DNA of 64,000 nucleotides from Bacteroidia bacterium (lineage in GTDB: Bacteria > Bacteroidota > Bacteroidia > UKL13-3), in assembly GCA_025454875.1 (NCBI GenBank), contig JALONP010000016.1, positions 1 through 64,000 of the forward strand, read 5' to 3'. The position numbers and the translations under genes are program-made. Under the pieces are notes generated by a model. It searched no databases and had not been told where the DNA came from. It saw only the letters and a program-made list of their open reading frames with translations. Shown piece by piece: positions 8,957 through 18,367 of this stretch; positions within the stretch are counted from its first letter, which is position 1; each line of letters opens with the position of its first letter.

Positions 8957-10936
8957 TTAAGACAAAAAGGTGGATGAAGAAATCTTCACGGAGTCTTTTT
9001 TTCGCTCATAATCCAACTCTTCATAAATAGAATTTTGACTGATAAATTCAGGAACCAATGCTTTCATTTTGCGCACAATGGTGGCGTTTTGTTGGTCATT
9101 GTATAATGCAATCAATGTGTTTACATCGTTTAAGCAGGTTGCAAAATCATAAGTGCGTACTTTGGCAATCATGATTTTGGGATGGTATGTAGGCAATGTT
9201 TTTTCTTGATCGGCTAACAACTCTTCTTTGATTTTTTCACCGGGTCGGAGTCCGGTAAATACAATTTGAATATCACTCCCAAGTTTGAGTCCCGATAGTT
9301 GAATCATTTTTTTTGCTAAGTCGATAATTTTAATCGATTTGCCCATATCAAAAATGTAAATCTCTCCGCCTTTACCCATATTACCTGCCTCCAATACCAG
9401 TTGGCAAGCTTCAGGTATGGTCATGAAATACCTTGTAATATCTGGATGTGTTACGGTTATGGGCCCACCATCCTCAATTTGTTTTCTGAATTTCGGAATT
9501 ACAGAACCACTGCTACCAAGTACATTTCCAAAACGAGTAGTAATAAATCGAGTGAACCGCACATCTCCTTTTTGAGCTAAATGGCTGTTTAGTGATTGCA
9601 CATAAATTTCTGCAATACGTTTAGAGGCCCCCATCACATTTGTTGGATTCACTGCTTTATCGGTTGATACCATCACAAACTTTTCTACCCCATATTCCAC
9701 AGCCAAATCGGCAATGAGTTTGGTACCACCAATATTTACCCTTACTGCTTCCGAGGGGTTGTTCTCCATTAAAGGTACATGTTTATATGCTGCTGCATGG
9801 TACACAATATTGGGAGCAAATGTTTGAAACACGTTACGCATGCGTGCTTCATTGGTAATATCGCCCATTACAATTTCCACCATATTCCGGTGCAGTCCGC
9901 GGTGGTTTTGTTCAAGTTCTGCCTCAAGTTCATAAAGCCTTACTTCTGACTTATCAACCAGCAATACTTTTTTAGGGTTAAAATGCTTTAATATTTGGTT
10001 GGCTATTTCGCTCCCAATAGACCCTGCAGCTCCTGTTACCAAAATGGTTTTATTAAAAAGTTGTTGGGCAATGGCACCTTTATCCAATACAATGGCATCA
10101 CGTTCAATGAGGTCTTCAATGCGCACCTGTTTTAACTGATTAAAACTTAACTCACCATTAATCCAACGTTCTACAGGAGGTACACTCCGAACATTTACAT
10201 CCAGCGAAAGGCATTTTTCAATCAACTCTTGCTTGCGCAACTTAGGCATATGTTGCGGAGAGATAATCAGTTCTTGGATATTCAGTTTTTTAATTACGGC
10301 TTCAATATCTTTCAAGCCGTTGTAAATGGTAATACCATCCACAAAGTTTTTTTCTTTTCTGGGGTCATCGTCAAAAAATGCAACTACTTTGCGGTTTTCA
10401 ATTCCTTCTTTTTGGAGTTTACGTTTTACAATAATGCCTGCTTCTCCTGCTCCAAAAATGGCATAATGTGTTGCTGCCCCACTTTCAAATTTATTGAACC
10501 GCATAAATAAAATTTTAACCGATATGCGGAACGTGTTCATAATAAGCAACGAACCAAAATAATCAATGATGATGATTGAAATTGGAATCAGCACAATGCC
10601 CTGGTTCATGAACCTAGAGTAAAAATAGTTTACAGCTACAATTACGATGGTGCTAAAAGTAACGGTGTATGACACCCGAAGAGCATCTTGAACACTCGTA
10701 TGTCTTATAATACCTGCATAAATTCTAAAATAAAGCATAAAAGCCACTCGAATGGCAATTACAACAGGCAAACCATAAAAATACTCAATTTGGAAGGTAT
10801 CGTTTAAAAAGAAATTGAACCGTAAAAACGTTGCAAATACGAAAGAAAAAGAGCAAATGCTTATATCAATTAAAAATATCACCCATCTCGGTATCGAGCT
10901 GGTTTTGGGATAAAGAAATTTAAGCAGCGCAGTCAT
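8957..10936 (-). CDS. Membrane-anchored nucleotide-sugar 4,6-dehydratase (CapD/WbpM/PglF family)
   Basis: A 659-residue protein with four N-terminal transmembrane helices (about residues 12-135), a first Rossmann-like domain (GAGEAG near 160) and a catalytic NAD(P)-binding dehydratase domain (GAAGSIGSE near 305). The active site shows the large-family signature STDKAVNPTNVMGASK, in which Met replaces the Tyr of ordinary short-chain dehydratases, as known for WbpM and FlaA1/PglF. The likely reaction is conversion of UDP-N-acetylglucosamine to the 4-keto-6-deoxy sugar. It is encoded after a phosphosugar transferase and an aminotransferase, matching the order of chemistry in a bacillosamine-like pathway. 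Exact substrate is inferred. Confidence 0.85.
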   Translation of the reverse strand: MTALLKFLYPKTSSIPRWVIFLIDISICSFSFVFATFLRFNFFLNDTFQIEYFYGLPVVIAIRVAFMLYFRIYAGIIRHTSVQDALRVSYTVTFSTIVIVAVNYFYSRFMNQGIVLIPISIIIIDYFGSLLIMNTFRISVKILFMRFNKFESGAATHYAIFGAGEAGIIVKRKLQKEGIENRKVVAFFDDDPRKEKNFVDGITIYNGLKDIEAVIKKLNIQELIISPQHMPKLRKQELIEKCLSLDVNVRSVPPVERWINGELSFNQLKQVRIEDLIERDAIVLDKGAIAQQLFNKTILVTGAAGSIGSEIANQILKHFNPKKVLLVDKSEVRLYELEAELEQNHRGLHRNMVEIVMGDITNEARMRNVFQTFAPNIVYHAAAYKHVPLMENNPSEAVRVNIGGTKLIADLAVEYGVEKFVMVSTDKAVNPTNVMGASKRIAEIYVQSLNSHLAQKGDVRFTRFITTRFGNVLGSSGSVIPKFRKQIEDGGPITVTHPDITRYFMTIPEACQLVLEAGNMGKGGEIYIFDMGKSIKIIDLAKKMIQLSGLKLGSDIQIVFTGLRPGEKIKEELLADQEKTLPTYHPKIMIAKVRTYDFATCLNDVNTLIALYNDQQNATIVRKMKALVPEFISQNSIYEELDYERKKDSVKISSSTFLS

Positions 10937-10980
10937 TTGGTATTACGAATATAACACAAGATAGGTATTGGTATGGTATT

Positions 10981-11571
10981 TTATTTTTTGAAAATACGCA
11001 GCACCGTTTGAACAATAATTCCAATATCTGATAGCCAATTATTTGATTCGATATACTTTAAATTGAGTGCGAGTTTTTTGGGCATAATCTCATCAATATA
11101 GGTTTGCTCCGGTGTGGCACTGTTTGCCAATAATTCATTTTCGTTAAAATAATTGATAGATGCCCAATCGGTAATACCGGGTTTTACACTCAGTACCTTT
11201 AATTGATCCTGACTGTAAAGTTGTACATATTTCGGCACTTCGGGTCGAGGCCCAACCATGCTCATCTGGCCTCCTAAAACATTGAGCAATTGTGGGAGTT
11301 CGTCTAGTTTATACTTTCTCAAAAAGTACCCAACTCGGGTAATACGAGGATCACGCATTCCTACAGTTAACTGACCAAAACGTTCAGCGTCTTGGTACAT
11401 GGTTCTAAATTTGATTAAATAAAAAGGATGCTGGTTTTTGCCTACCCTAATCTGTTTAAAGAAAACGCATCCTTTCGATTCGAGCGCAATCAGGATACTT
11501 ATCACAACAAGAAAAGGAGACAATACCAACAGGCCAAGCCCTGATAAGAAAACATCAATGAGCCGTTTCAT
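10981..11571 (-). CDS. Initiating sugar-phosphate transferase (PglC/WcaJ C-terminal type)
   Basis: A 196-residue monotopic polyprenyl-phosphate sugar-1-phosphate transferase. One hydrophobic re-entrant helix at the N-terminus (about 5-28) is followed by the family motifs: a KFRTM segment, [12 protein letters not shown] and the [10 protein letters not shown] block. It would load a sugar phosphate, probably a diacetamido or amino sugar, onto undecaprenyl phosphate to begin a glycan. I chose ATG 11571 (MKRLIDVF) because this is the normal family N-terminus; the frame stays open to 11610. The chosen start overlaps the upstream aminotransferase gene by 17 bases, which suggests coupled translation. 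Confidence 0.85.
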   Translation of the reverse strand: MKRLIDVFLSGLGLLVLSPFLVVISILIALESKGCVFFKQIRVGKNQHPFYLIKFRTMYQDAERFGQLTVGMRDPRITRVGYFLRKYKLDELPQLLNVLGGQMSMVGPRPEVPKYVQLYSQDQLKVLSVKPGITDWASINYFNENELLANSATPEQTYIDEIMPKKLALNLKYIESNNWLSDIGIIVQTVLRIFKK

Positions 11572-12784
11572 TTTGATATAGTACTTCCATAACCGCTGAA
11601 CGAACTGCATTCACTACCGTTTGTGTTTGCTCGCGGGTAAGTCCAACAAAAACGGGTAATGTAATTTCATTTTGGTAAAGCGAATAGGTACGCGGATAAT
11701 CTCCAATTGAGTATCCTATTCCACTGTAATAGCCAGTCATTGGTACTGGAATAAAATGCACATTAACCGAAACTTGTTGCGCCACAATTTTAGCAATAAT
11801 TGCATCTCGCTGCTCTTCTGATGCCCCTTTTATGCGTAATGGAAAAAGGTGGTAAGAAGATTCTAAGTCATTTGTTTTATAGGGAGGAATAATGGCCCAC
11901 TCATCTGTAGCAAAAGCATTCGCATAGTATTCAACTATTTGTTTGCGAGCGGGTAAAATTGTTGTATCGTACCTACTTAATTCTACCAATCCAATAGATG
12001 CCATAATATCGGTCATGTTCATCTTATAACCTGGTTCAACAATATCATATCTCCAGTTACCTGGTTTGGTTTTAGCCAAAGCATCCTTGTTTTGACCATG
12101 CAATGTTTTTACGCACAAAGCAGCATACAGCGCATCATTATCGAAGGGGGCGGGTAGGTTTAATGCCACTGCTCCACCTTCAGCCGTAGTAAGGTTTTTA
12201 ACAGCATGAAATGAAAATACCGAGATATCGGTCAATGCCCCTGTATGTTTTCCTTTGTACATGGCACCAAACGAATGGGCCGCGTCACTTAATATCAATA
12301 TCCGACCCAATTGGGTTTGTTCAAATGTGTTTGGGGTAAATAAATCGGTTGTTTCCTTAAGGGCTACCAATGCATTTAAGGCGTCATAATCACAAGGGAA
12401 ACCAGCAAAATCAACGGGCATAATCACCTTGGTTTTAGCAGTAATCGCTGATTTAACCGCTGCCACATCAATATTAAAGTCCGGCCCTACATCAACAAAC
12501 ACAGGTTTAGCGCCACAATGCATAATCACGTTTGCGGTTGCACTGTAAGTGTATGCAGGTAAAATAACTTCATCACCTTCTTGTACACCAAACCAGCGCA
12601 ACATAATTTCAAGTCCTGCCGTTGCTGAGTTTAGGCAAAGTGTGGATTGATTGCCACAGTATGCTGTTAAAAGTTTTTCAAATTTTTTTGTTTTGGGTCC
12701 AGTGGTAATCCAACCTGAGCGAAGCGTATCTACAACCTCATCTATTATTTGCTGGTCAATATGTGGTGGAGCGAAAGGAATCAT
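11555..12784 (-). CDS. DegT/DnrJ/EryC1-type sugar aminotransferase
   Basis: A 409-residue PLP-dependent aminotransferase of the DegT/DnrJ/EryC1/StrS family. The catalytic Lys is in SFHAVKNLTTAEGG, and the N-terminal PLP-binding part includes CLNSATAGLE. These enzymes transfer an amino group from glutamate to a 4-keto or 3-keto nucleotide sugar. Since the neighbouring 4,6-dehydratase makes a 4-keto-6-deoxy sugar, a PglE-like 4-aminotransferase role is likely. It is the first gene of the three-gene group, and no sugar N-acetyltransferase (PglD-like) is present in this window, so the final acetylation step would be encoded elsewhere or not used. Confidence 0.85.
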   Translation of the reverse strand: MIPFAPPHIDQQIIDEVVDTLRSGWITTGPKTKKFEKLLTAYCGNQSTLCLNSATAGLEIMLRWFGVQEGDEVILPAYTYSATANVIMHCGAKPVFVDVGPDFNIDVAAVKSAITAKTKVIMPVDFAGFPCDYDALNALVALKETTDLFTPNTFEQTQLGRILILSDAAHSFGAMYKGKHTGALTDISVFSFHAVKNLTTAEGGAVALNLPAPFDNDALYAALCVKTLHGQNKDALAKTKPGNWRYDIVEPGYKMNMTDIMASIGLVELSRYDTTILPARKQIVEYYANAFATDEWAIIPPYKTNDLESSYHLFPLRIKGASEEQRDAIIAKIVAQQVSVNVHFIPVPMTGYYSGIGYSIGDYPRTYSLYQNEITLPVFVGLTREQTQTVVNAVRSAVMEVLYQNETAH

Positions 12785-12841
12785 TTGAGCGTAAAAATAG
12801 CAATAAAATCAAATGATGGAATGCTCAAGTTCTCCACAGCA

Positions 12842-14215
12842 TTACTTATTCCGCATAAGTTCATTCTTTAGATTGGGGTAAATGCGTTGGAGCATTAATT
12901 GTGTTGCAGTTTTATAAGCGTCAATTCCAGCGTTTTCATCCGTAGTTTGAAAGCCTTTTACCTCACGGAGTCCATCTTTATAAACCTCAACTTTGTTTGT
13001 TTGGTCCCAAAGTGAAATGGTTAAATCAAGCGCTGCGGTTCGCATGTTTCCCCAAATGTTTCCATCGGCACGGGTATTTGCCTCAATATGCAACACATAA
13101 TCTGCGAGTTCTTTGTTTGCAACAAAAGTACAACCATCTGCAATGAGGCTCTTTTTTAAGGAAGGATTTAGGTAGCCAGGCTGTAGTTCTTTGTTCATAT
13201 TTTTTTCGCTGCTTTCCACAAATACTTTAATTGGTATTACATTCAATCGAATGGCAGTACTTGGTACATCAATACTCATGAGTATCTGAGCCAATGGTGG
13301 TCGAATGCTGTCCACTTTCATAAGTTCGTTCATGTTAACAGCTATCCGTATGGTTTGGATTGGATTTTTGCTCAATATTTTCGAAATCGTTACCGCAGCA
13401 TTTCCTGATTGATCCGTTTCGGTTAAAACGGTACTTTCAATTGCCCCATTTTCCATGAAAGAAGTAATCGGTAAAAAAGTGATTGGTTCTTTATCTGAAC
13501 GGTATTGGGCTTTTACCAAAAAAGGCTCATCTATAGGTTTGCCAACCTTTCCATTGAGTGCTTGAATACTGCTACGCAATTCAATTTCATATAATTGGTT
13601 TTGAATGCTGTTCACGAGTTCACTTACCATAAACACAGTTTTGCCATTGTAGGTGGTTTGCAAATCTTCGTTTAGGTAATCTTGAAGTACGGCAAGGGCT
13701 TTAATTTTTGAACGTAATTTTTGCAAGTACTGGTCTTTACCCATTGTTTCAGAACGCTCATAATATGCCTCAGATTGGGCAATGGCCGACATCATTTTTC
13801 TGCGTTGCGCGCTTTTGTATTCTTCTTTTGAAAGCTTGTAGTAAATCCAGAAATATTCAGCATCTTCCCAACTACCTGCCACAGTGAACGACTCAATCGT
13901 GTTCATGGCACTGATTTTTACATCACTCTCAAATTGTTGGCTAAAGGTTTGATTGTTCTGGTACTGTGAGAGGGCAGAGTTGCTCGAAACAGTAACTTTA
14001 ATTTCTGAGATTAAATCACTGATTGCATTTTTTTTGGCCACTTGTTGAAAGTCTGCCGGATTCGATTTTTTTGAGGCAATCCCAATTCCGATATAATACA
14101 AATCGTTTGTGGGTCGCTGATTAACCCAATCAGGTTTTGCAACAGTTTGTTTGCTTGTTCGGCACGCCAACACTGTTAATGCCAAACAGAATGAAATACA
14201 CAAATACTGTTTCAC
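12842..14215 (-). CDS. LPP20-like lipoprotein, 457 aa
   Basis: A secreted lipoprotein of unknown function with lipobox LTVLAC at residues 13-18. The N-terminal third resembles the LPP20/flagellar-assembly-like lipoprotein domain common in Bacteroidota: a short PDWVNQRP segment, an Ala/Lys-rich helix (KKNAISDLISEI), a Ser/Gln stretch, and a WIYYKLSKEEY segment. The rest is probably beta-rich and unassigned. The 197-residue lipoprotein encoded immediately upstream has the same domain type, so the two are likely paralogues acting together at the cell envelope. No catalytic motif is visible. Confidence 0.6.
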   Translation of the reverse strand: MKQYLCISFCLALTVLACRTSKQTVAKPDWVNQRPTNDLYYIGIGIASKKSNPADFQQVAKKNAISDLISEIKVTVSSNSALSQYQNNQTFSQQFESDVKISAMNTIESFTVAGSWEDAEYFWIYYKLSKEEYKSAQRRKMMSAIAQSEAYYERSETMGKDQYLQKLRSKIKALAVLQDYLNEDLQTTYNGKTVFMVSELVNSIQNQLYEIELRSSIQALNGKVGKPIDEPFLVKAQYRSDKEPITFLPITSFMENGAIESTVLTETDQSGNAAVTISKILSKNPIQTIRIAVNMNELMKVDSIRPPLAQILMSIDVPSTAIRLNVIPIKVFVESSEKNMNKELQPGYLNPSLKKSLIADGCTFVANKELADYVLHIEANTRADGNIWGNMRTAALDLTISLWDQTNKVEVYKDGLREVKGFQTTDENAGIDAYKTATQLMLQRIYPNLKNELMRNK

Positions 14216-14233
14216 CTAATTTTTACACTAATG

Positions 14234-14280
14234 GTGCGGGTTACCTGCACAAGTTAATACTTGTTGCCTGCAACCCGCAC
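14234..14280. other. GC-rich hairpin between the two LPP20-like genes
   Basis: Nine-base arms (14234-14242 and 14272-14280) enclose a second small stem (CAAGT / ACTTG). The T run (14282-14287) follows on the plus strand, opposite to the flanking minus-strand genes. It may act as an RNA stability or partial termination element between them. Confidence 0.5.
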
Positions 14281-14288
14281 GTTTTTTA

Positions 14289-14882
14289 TTAATTGCCACG
14301 TTCTTTGGCCAATTTATCCATCTCTTGGTTGAAGATTTCTTCAAACTTTTTCTTGTCATAGTCTTGTTGTAGCTTGGCATTTTTTGATATTCCGCGGTCA
14401 ATGCCATTCATTACAACTTGTTTGTTTGCTTCAATTGCAACCCAATAGGTATAAGTATTGTTTGTTTCTTTAAGAATTTTTTCGCCAATGATTCTAACAT
14501 CAACCAACTCTTGATTGGTTACTTCACGTACCATCTCTTCAAACTTGTTCGAGAATTCTTGGGTACTGCTCACTTGGCGTTGGTTGGTGTATTGCTCAGT
14601 CACTTTTTTTACTGTTGATTGGATTAATCCTGCCATCTCTGATTTTGCATTTTGCAAGGCAATTTTTTTGCTGGTGGTTAAGTCCATGCTGTTACCAGAA
14701 GCTTTTGCTCTAAAATTTTCTTTATCGCTTTGGTATTCTTTGGTGCTAAATGGAACCGAAATTTCTACTGCACCGGTTTGTTTTTCAATTGGAGTGCCTT
14801 TTTTTGATTTACACGCAGGTGTAACTGAAGCTACTGCAGCAACTGCGAAAAGGGCTGCAATCGATTTGGTAATGGTTTTCAT
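14289..14882 (-). CDS. LPP20-like lipoprotein, 197 aa
   Basis: A small lipoprotein with signal peptide and lipobox Cys near residue 24 (VTPAC). The mature part has the LPP20-type layout: a helical segment with many Ala, Lys and Gln (IALQNAKSEMAGL), a Gln/Ser/Thr-rich region, and a YTYWVAIEA strand that parallels WIYYKL in the larger neighbour. The C-terminus is charged and helical. Members are widespread in Bacteroidota without a firm function. It leads the pair, with a 73-base gap and a hairpin before the second gene. Confidence 0.6.
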   Translation of the reverse strand: MKTITKSIAALFAVAAVASVTPACKSKKGTPIEKQTGAVEISVPFSTKEYQSDKENFRAKASGNSMDLTTSKKIALQNAKSEMAGLIQSTVKKVTEQYTNQRQVSSTQEFSNKFEEMVREVTNQELVDVRIIGEKILKETNNTYTYWVAIEANKQVVMNGIDRGISKNAKLQQDYDKKKFEEIFNQEMDKLAKERGN

Positions 14883-14950
14883 GGTAATTGTTTTAATAAT
14901 AGTTGCTCTTTTACAAAGGGTGTGCCAAGATAAATAAATACTTTGAATTG

Positions 14951-15724
14951 TTATTGTCTTTCAATTGCATCAAGCACTTCGGAAGCATGTTGGTATCCAA
15001 TTTCAAATATTTCTTTTGCAGCCGATAGCTTGAACAATCCAAAAGATGCGAGTTCAGGAGGTTCTATGTATAAATGGAACTTTGGAATATGGTTATTCAC
15101 ATTTGCACGGATAGCTAAATGCAATACCCGATCTGCATAATTTCTAAACGAGTTAAATTGGCTTGTTTCGTGCACTGGGTTTACATTTACTCCAATTAGA
15201 TAGTCGCATTGGTGTTCAATTGGCTCGATGGGTAAGTTGTTCATTAAACCGCCATCAACGTACATGTTTCCATTAATGATATAAGGTTTTAAAACAAGCG
15301 GAACTGCTGATGATGCCATAACAGCATCCACGATTGAACCTGAATTAAAATATTCAGTCGTAGCTTTGGCAAAATTGGTAGCAGAAACAATCATTGGGAT
15401 TTTTAATTCACTCAGTTCGTTTGTTGAAAGGTATTTGTTTAGTGTTTTTCGAATCCCAATTGCCTTCAGAACACCAAATCCTGGACGGTAAAATTTGAGT
15501 ATCGAATAAATATCCCATTCGCAAAATCCCTCAAATATTTCATCCGGAGTATAACCGTCAGCGTACATTGCACCCACAATTGATCCAGCACTAACGGCCG
15601 AAATAATCTCTGGATAAATACCATGTTCGTTCAGTGCCTTTAATACACCAATATGAGCAAATCCGCGAGCACCACCTCCCGATAGCACGATTCCTGTTCG
15701 GTATGTTCGGGTTGTTGGGGTCAT
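14951..15724 (-). CDS. Patatin-like phospholipase
   Basis: A 257-residue cytosolic-looking lipid acyl hydrolase of the patatin family. All expected elements are visible: the oxyanion-hole loop GGGARG (about 16-21), the nucleophile Ser in a G/A-x-S-x-G motif (SAVSAGS, near 43), and the catalytic Asp in DGG (near 173). No signal peptide is seen, and the size is usual for small bacterial RssA/YchK-type proteins. The gene begins directly before the preceding gene's stop codon region (0-base gap), so it is co-transcribed with the FadL-like porin gene. Natural substrate is unknown. Confidence 0.85.
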   Translation of the reverse strand: MTPTTRTYRTGIVLSGGGARGFAHIGVLKALNEHGIYPEIISAVSAGSIVGAMYADGYTPDEIFEGFCEWDIYSILKFYRPGFGVLKAIGIRKTLNKYLSTNELSELKIPMIVSATNFAKATTEYFNSGSIVDAVMASSAVPLVLKPYIINGNMYVDGGLMNNLPIEPIEHQCDYLIGVNVNPVHETSQFNSFRNYADRVLHLAIRANVNNHIPKFHLYIEPPELASFGLFKLSAAKEIFEIGYQHASEVLDAIERQ

Positions 15725-17251
15725 TTAAAAACGAATACCTCCTGTTACAATAAATGAATAAATAACGTAATCGTTTACACCAGCCGGATCAGGTTTGGCG
15801 GCATTCCCAGTTGTATAAGGCGATATCAATTGCTTGCCATAACTGTATACAAACGCTGCGTCAATAAAAATACGGTCAATTAGAAATCCAATTCCAGTTG
15901 TTAAAGATTGTCTGTTTAAATTGTATCCTGCAGTTTGTTTAAAGGGTGTTTCATATAACGCATAACCTGCTCTTAAGCGGTAGTAGTCGGCTATTTTTAG
16001 CTCCCCACCAATACGAAAATTTTGAGCAGTAGTAAATATTTGTCTGATTGCATTATTGGGTTCGGTAAAAAAATCAGTTGCAGATTGCATTCGCATTTTA
16101 CTATAGTCAATATGCTCAACATCGATAGATACAAAACCGATTTTTGAAAAAGTGATAGCTGCACTCGCGGTTAATTTTGCAGGCGAAATAACTTCGTATT
16201 CAAAAAAATCAAACCTATTCGGGTCATAAACTACGAGTGTATTGGCGTTTCCATTGGCTGTGTTTTGGCTCGTTACGGTATTTTTATATTCGTCACGCAT
16301 ATGCATCCGAGTGGGTGTTTGCACAGCAAATCCTACTTTAACAATATCAATTGGCCTCGCAATAATTCCAAATTTACCACCAACTCCAGTTCCTCGTTGG
16401 TCTATTTCTTGTCTGAATCCACTTTGTGTGTAGTTCGGAACCGTTCCATCCGAATTTTCTGTTTGTAAAATATCAACTTCATTGTAGGCATGTCTGATAA
16501 ATAATGACGCTCCTAAATAAACCATATTGCTCAAGTTAGCTCCTCCAGAGAAATGGTATTCGTTTACGCCACCGGTACGTTGCTCTTGGTATTGCTGTAA
16601 AAGCCTTTTATTAGTAACACCATCAGTGAGTGCTTTATAGTTGGTTAACGTATTCGAGGTATCAATTAACCCTAATGCATAAGCAGCAGATCCAGGAATA
16701 TTTGCAAATATATTTTGGCCATTAGTAAATTGGTTGGTAATTTCAGTTGCATTTAATCCGTTGGCACTGTAAGCGAAATAATCCAATAAACTCGATTGGG
16801 TATTGTATCCACTCATCCGAATATTTTGTTGAAAGGATTGAACCCTATTCATGCCTCCTGCAAATGAAACGCTCACCAATCCATTTTGAATGTCTTTTCC
16901 CATATCACTGAATACTTTTGTGCCCACAATTCCCCAAGAAGGCAGATTAATATGGGTTCGTGTATCTGTTAAAGTATTGTTGCCAAAAAGTGTGTTGCTT
17001 TGAAATGTAGAAAGATTGCCCCCGAATAAAGCTTCATTTCTTCGGTACAAAGCCAGTCCTGCTGGGTTTATATAAGCTGATGTTAGGTCGGCACCAACAG
17101 CACCAAAAGCTCCAGCCGAGCCTTGAGCCCTTGCACTTCCCGTAATTGATTGTTCGATAAGCCTGAGTGCGTCTTGTTCATTTTGGGCAAACGTTTTTGG
17201 TGGCGCCAAATGAACCAATGCTAAAACAAGAATGGTGTAATATTTTTTCAT
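15725..17251 (-). CDS. Outer-membrane beta-barrel protein, FadL/OmpP1-like
   Basis: A 508-residue exported protein. A signal peptide (start MKKYYTIL, cleavage after TFAQ) is followed by a segment typical of FadL/PorV-like proteins (ARAQGSAGAFGAVGADLTSAYINPAGLALY) and then alternating amphipathic strands ending in an aromatic residue, GGIRF. This architecture predicts a barrel for uptake of hydrophobic compounds, though no substrate can be read from the sequence. I prefer ATG 17251 over ATG 17263: the latter overlaps the upstream stop codon and would place four extra residues before a normal signal peptide. The downstream patatin gene is coupled to it. Confidence 0.65.
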   Translation of the reverse strand: MKKYYTILVLALVHLAPPKTFAQNEQDALRLIEQSITGSARAQGSAGAFGAVGADLTSAYINPAGLALYRRNEALFGGNLSTFQSNTLFGNNTLTDTRTHINLPSWGIVGTKVFSDMGKDIQNGLVSVSFAGGMNRVQSFQQNIRMSGYNTQSSLLDYFAYSANGLNATEITNQFTNGQNIFANIPGSAAYALGLIDTSNTLTNYKALTDGVTNKRLLQQYQEQRTGGVNEYHFSGGANLSNMVYLGASLFIRHAYNEVDILQTENSDGTVPNYTQSGFRQEIDQRGTGVGGKFGIIARPIDIVKVGFAVQTPTRMHMRDEYKNTVTSQNTANGNANTLVVYDPNRFDFFEYEVISPAKLTASAAITFSKIGFVSIDVEHIDYSKMRMQSATDFFTEPNNAIRQIFTTAQNFRIGGELKIADYYRLRAGYALYETPFKQTAGYNLNRQSLTTGIGFLIDRIFIDAAFVYSYGKQLISPYTTGNAAKPDPAGVNDYVIYSFIVTGGIRF

Positions 17252-17262
17252 TGAGGTATGCA

Positions 17263-18261
17263 TTATCTTCTACGGCCAGTTGATGGCGTTGAGCCTGACG
17301 GCCTATTGTAACTTGGTGTACTTGTTCTTTGAGGTGCAGCGTAATTAGGTGTTGAAGGTGTTCCTACAGGCGTGCGCATGCTTGGTCTGATTTGTTGTTC
17401 AGGAGTTATTGCAGGACTCGCAGGCAGTGCAGGTGATACCATACTTGCAGGAGCTCTATAAATAGTTCGGCCATTTGCATAGTTTAAAGAAGGTGCAGGT
17501 CGAGAAGGAGTATAAGCAGGAGGTGTGGGAGCTGTATTGGGTTGATTTATGGGTGCAGCATAACTTGTTCTTCCTCTTGGCATTGATATAGGTTGATTTG
17601 CCATTGGCGTTTCGTTACTTGAGCCTGCAGGTGGGAAGCAATAATTTGTTGCTCCCCACCAAGGATTGTATCCCCAGCCAGTATTCCAACCTATGTATGG
17701 ATTCATCCAAGAATTGTAACCCCAGCCTGCATTCCAACCCAATCCAACATTCCAACCTTGGTTGCAACCCCAACCAGTGTTCCAACCCCAATTTGAATAT
17801 GGTTGGTATCCTGCATAAAATGATGGACCCCATGCATTCCAACCAATTCCCCAATTCCAATTGCCATCAAACCAATTCCGAGCGCGCATACGTTCTCTTC
17901 TTGCAGCTTCATCGGTTTCGCTATTGGGTAAGTTGGGATCTACGTAGTAGGCAGATCGCTCTGGATACAAGGCGTACAAAGAATCTTGTTGTTTTTTCCA
18001 AATCACATATCCTGCAGCAGCATTAGGGTTAGGGGTAACTTGTTCGATGTCGATTCGGTTCAGTGGACTTCCGTATTGTGGTGGATTTTTGCGGATGATC
18101 TCATCCACATCCACTTCTGGAATCATCACAGGATTCTTTGCGTTTTGTTTTTTAGGAGAGTAATACACATCGTCATCTGCATTGTTAAATTGGGCTGCAG
18201 TAATACAAGAGGTTAATACTGCCATTAACCCTATAACCATGAATCCGTTAATATTCTTCAT
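17263..18261 (-). CDS. Trp/Gly/Asn-rich lipoprotein with Pro/Ser-rich tail
   Basis: A 332-residue protein of unknown function. ATG 18261 gives a good lipoprotein signal with lipobox LTSC. After a polar segment that includes VDPNLPNSE, residues of about 130-205 form an unusual run of short degenerate repeats built from WN, GW and WG (for example NWGIGWNAWG and GWNTGWGYN). The last third is rich in Pro, Ser, Thr and Ala and ends in basic residues (GRRR). The layout suggests a surface-exposed, partly disordered lipoprotein. It leads a minus-strand group with the FadL-like and patatin genes. Confidence 0.6.
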   Translation of the reverse strand: MKNINGFMVIGLMAVLTSCITAAQFNNADDDVYYSPKKQNAKNPVMIPEVDVDEIIRKNPPQYGSPLNRIDIEQVTPNPNAAAGYVIWKKQQDSLYALYPERSAYYVDPNLPNSETDEAARRERMRARNWFDGNWNWGIGWNAWGPSFYAGYQPYSNWGWNTGWGCNQGWNVGLGWNAGWGYNSWMNPYIGWNTGWGYNPWWGATNYCFPPAGSSNETPMANQPISMPRGRTSYAAPINQPNTAPTPPAYTPSRPAPSLNYANGRTIYRAPASMVSPALPASPAITPEQQIRPSMRTPVGTPSTPNYAAPQRTSTPSYNRPSGSTPSTGRRR

Positions 18262-18301
18262 AACAATTGAATTATGCATTACAAAGTAACGCGCGAAAAA
18301 C

Positions 18302-18309
18302 TATTTTTG
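18302..18309 (+). promoter_or_regulatory. Candidate -7 element for proS
   Basis: TATTTTTG matches TAnnTTTG and lies 58 bases before the proS start, in the divergent gap between the Trp-rich lipoprotein and proS. No well-spaced TTG is found upstream, so confidence is limited. Confidence 0.4.
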
Positions 18310-18367
18310 CGCACGTTTGAGGAAAAGACAAATACCATTCCAAAAACCCTCATTCAATTATCGGTAT

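Noticed and set aside
17598-18026. 142-residue plus-strand ORF across the Trp-rich repeat region
   Set aside because: Antisense to a lipoprotein gene with low-complexity repeats that keep other frames open.
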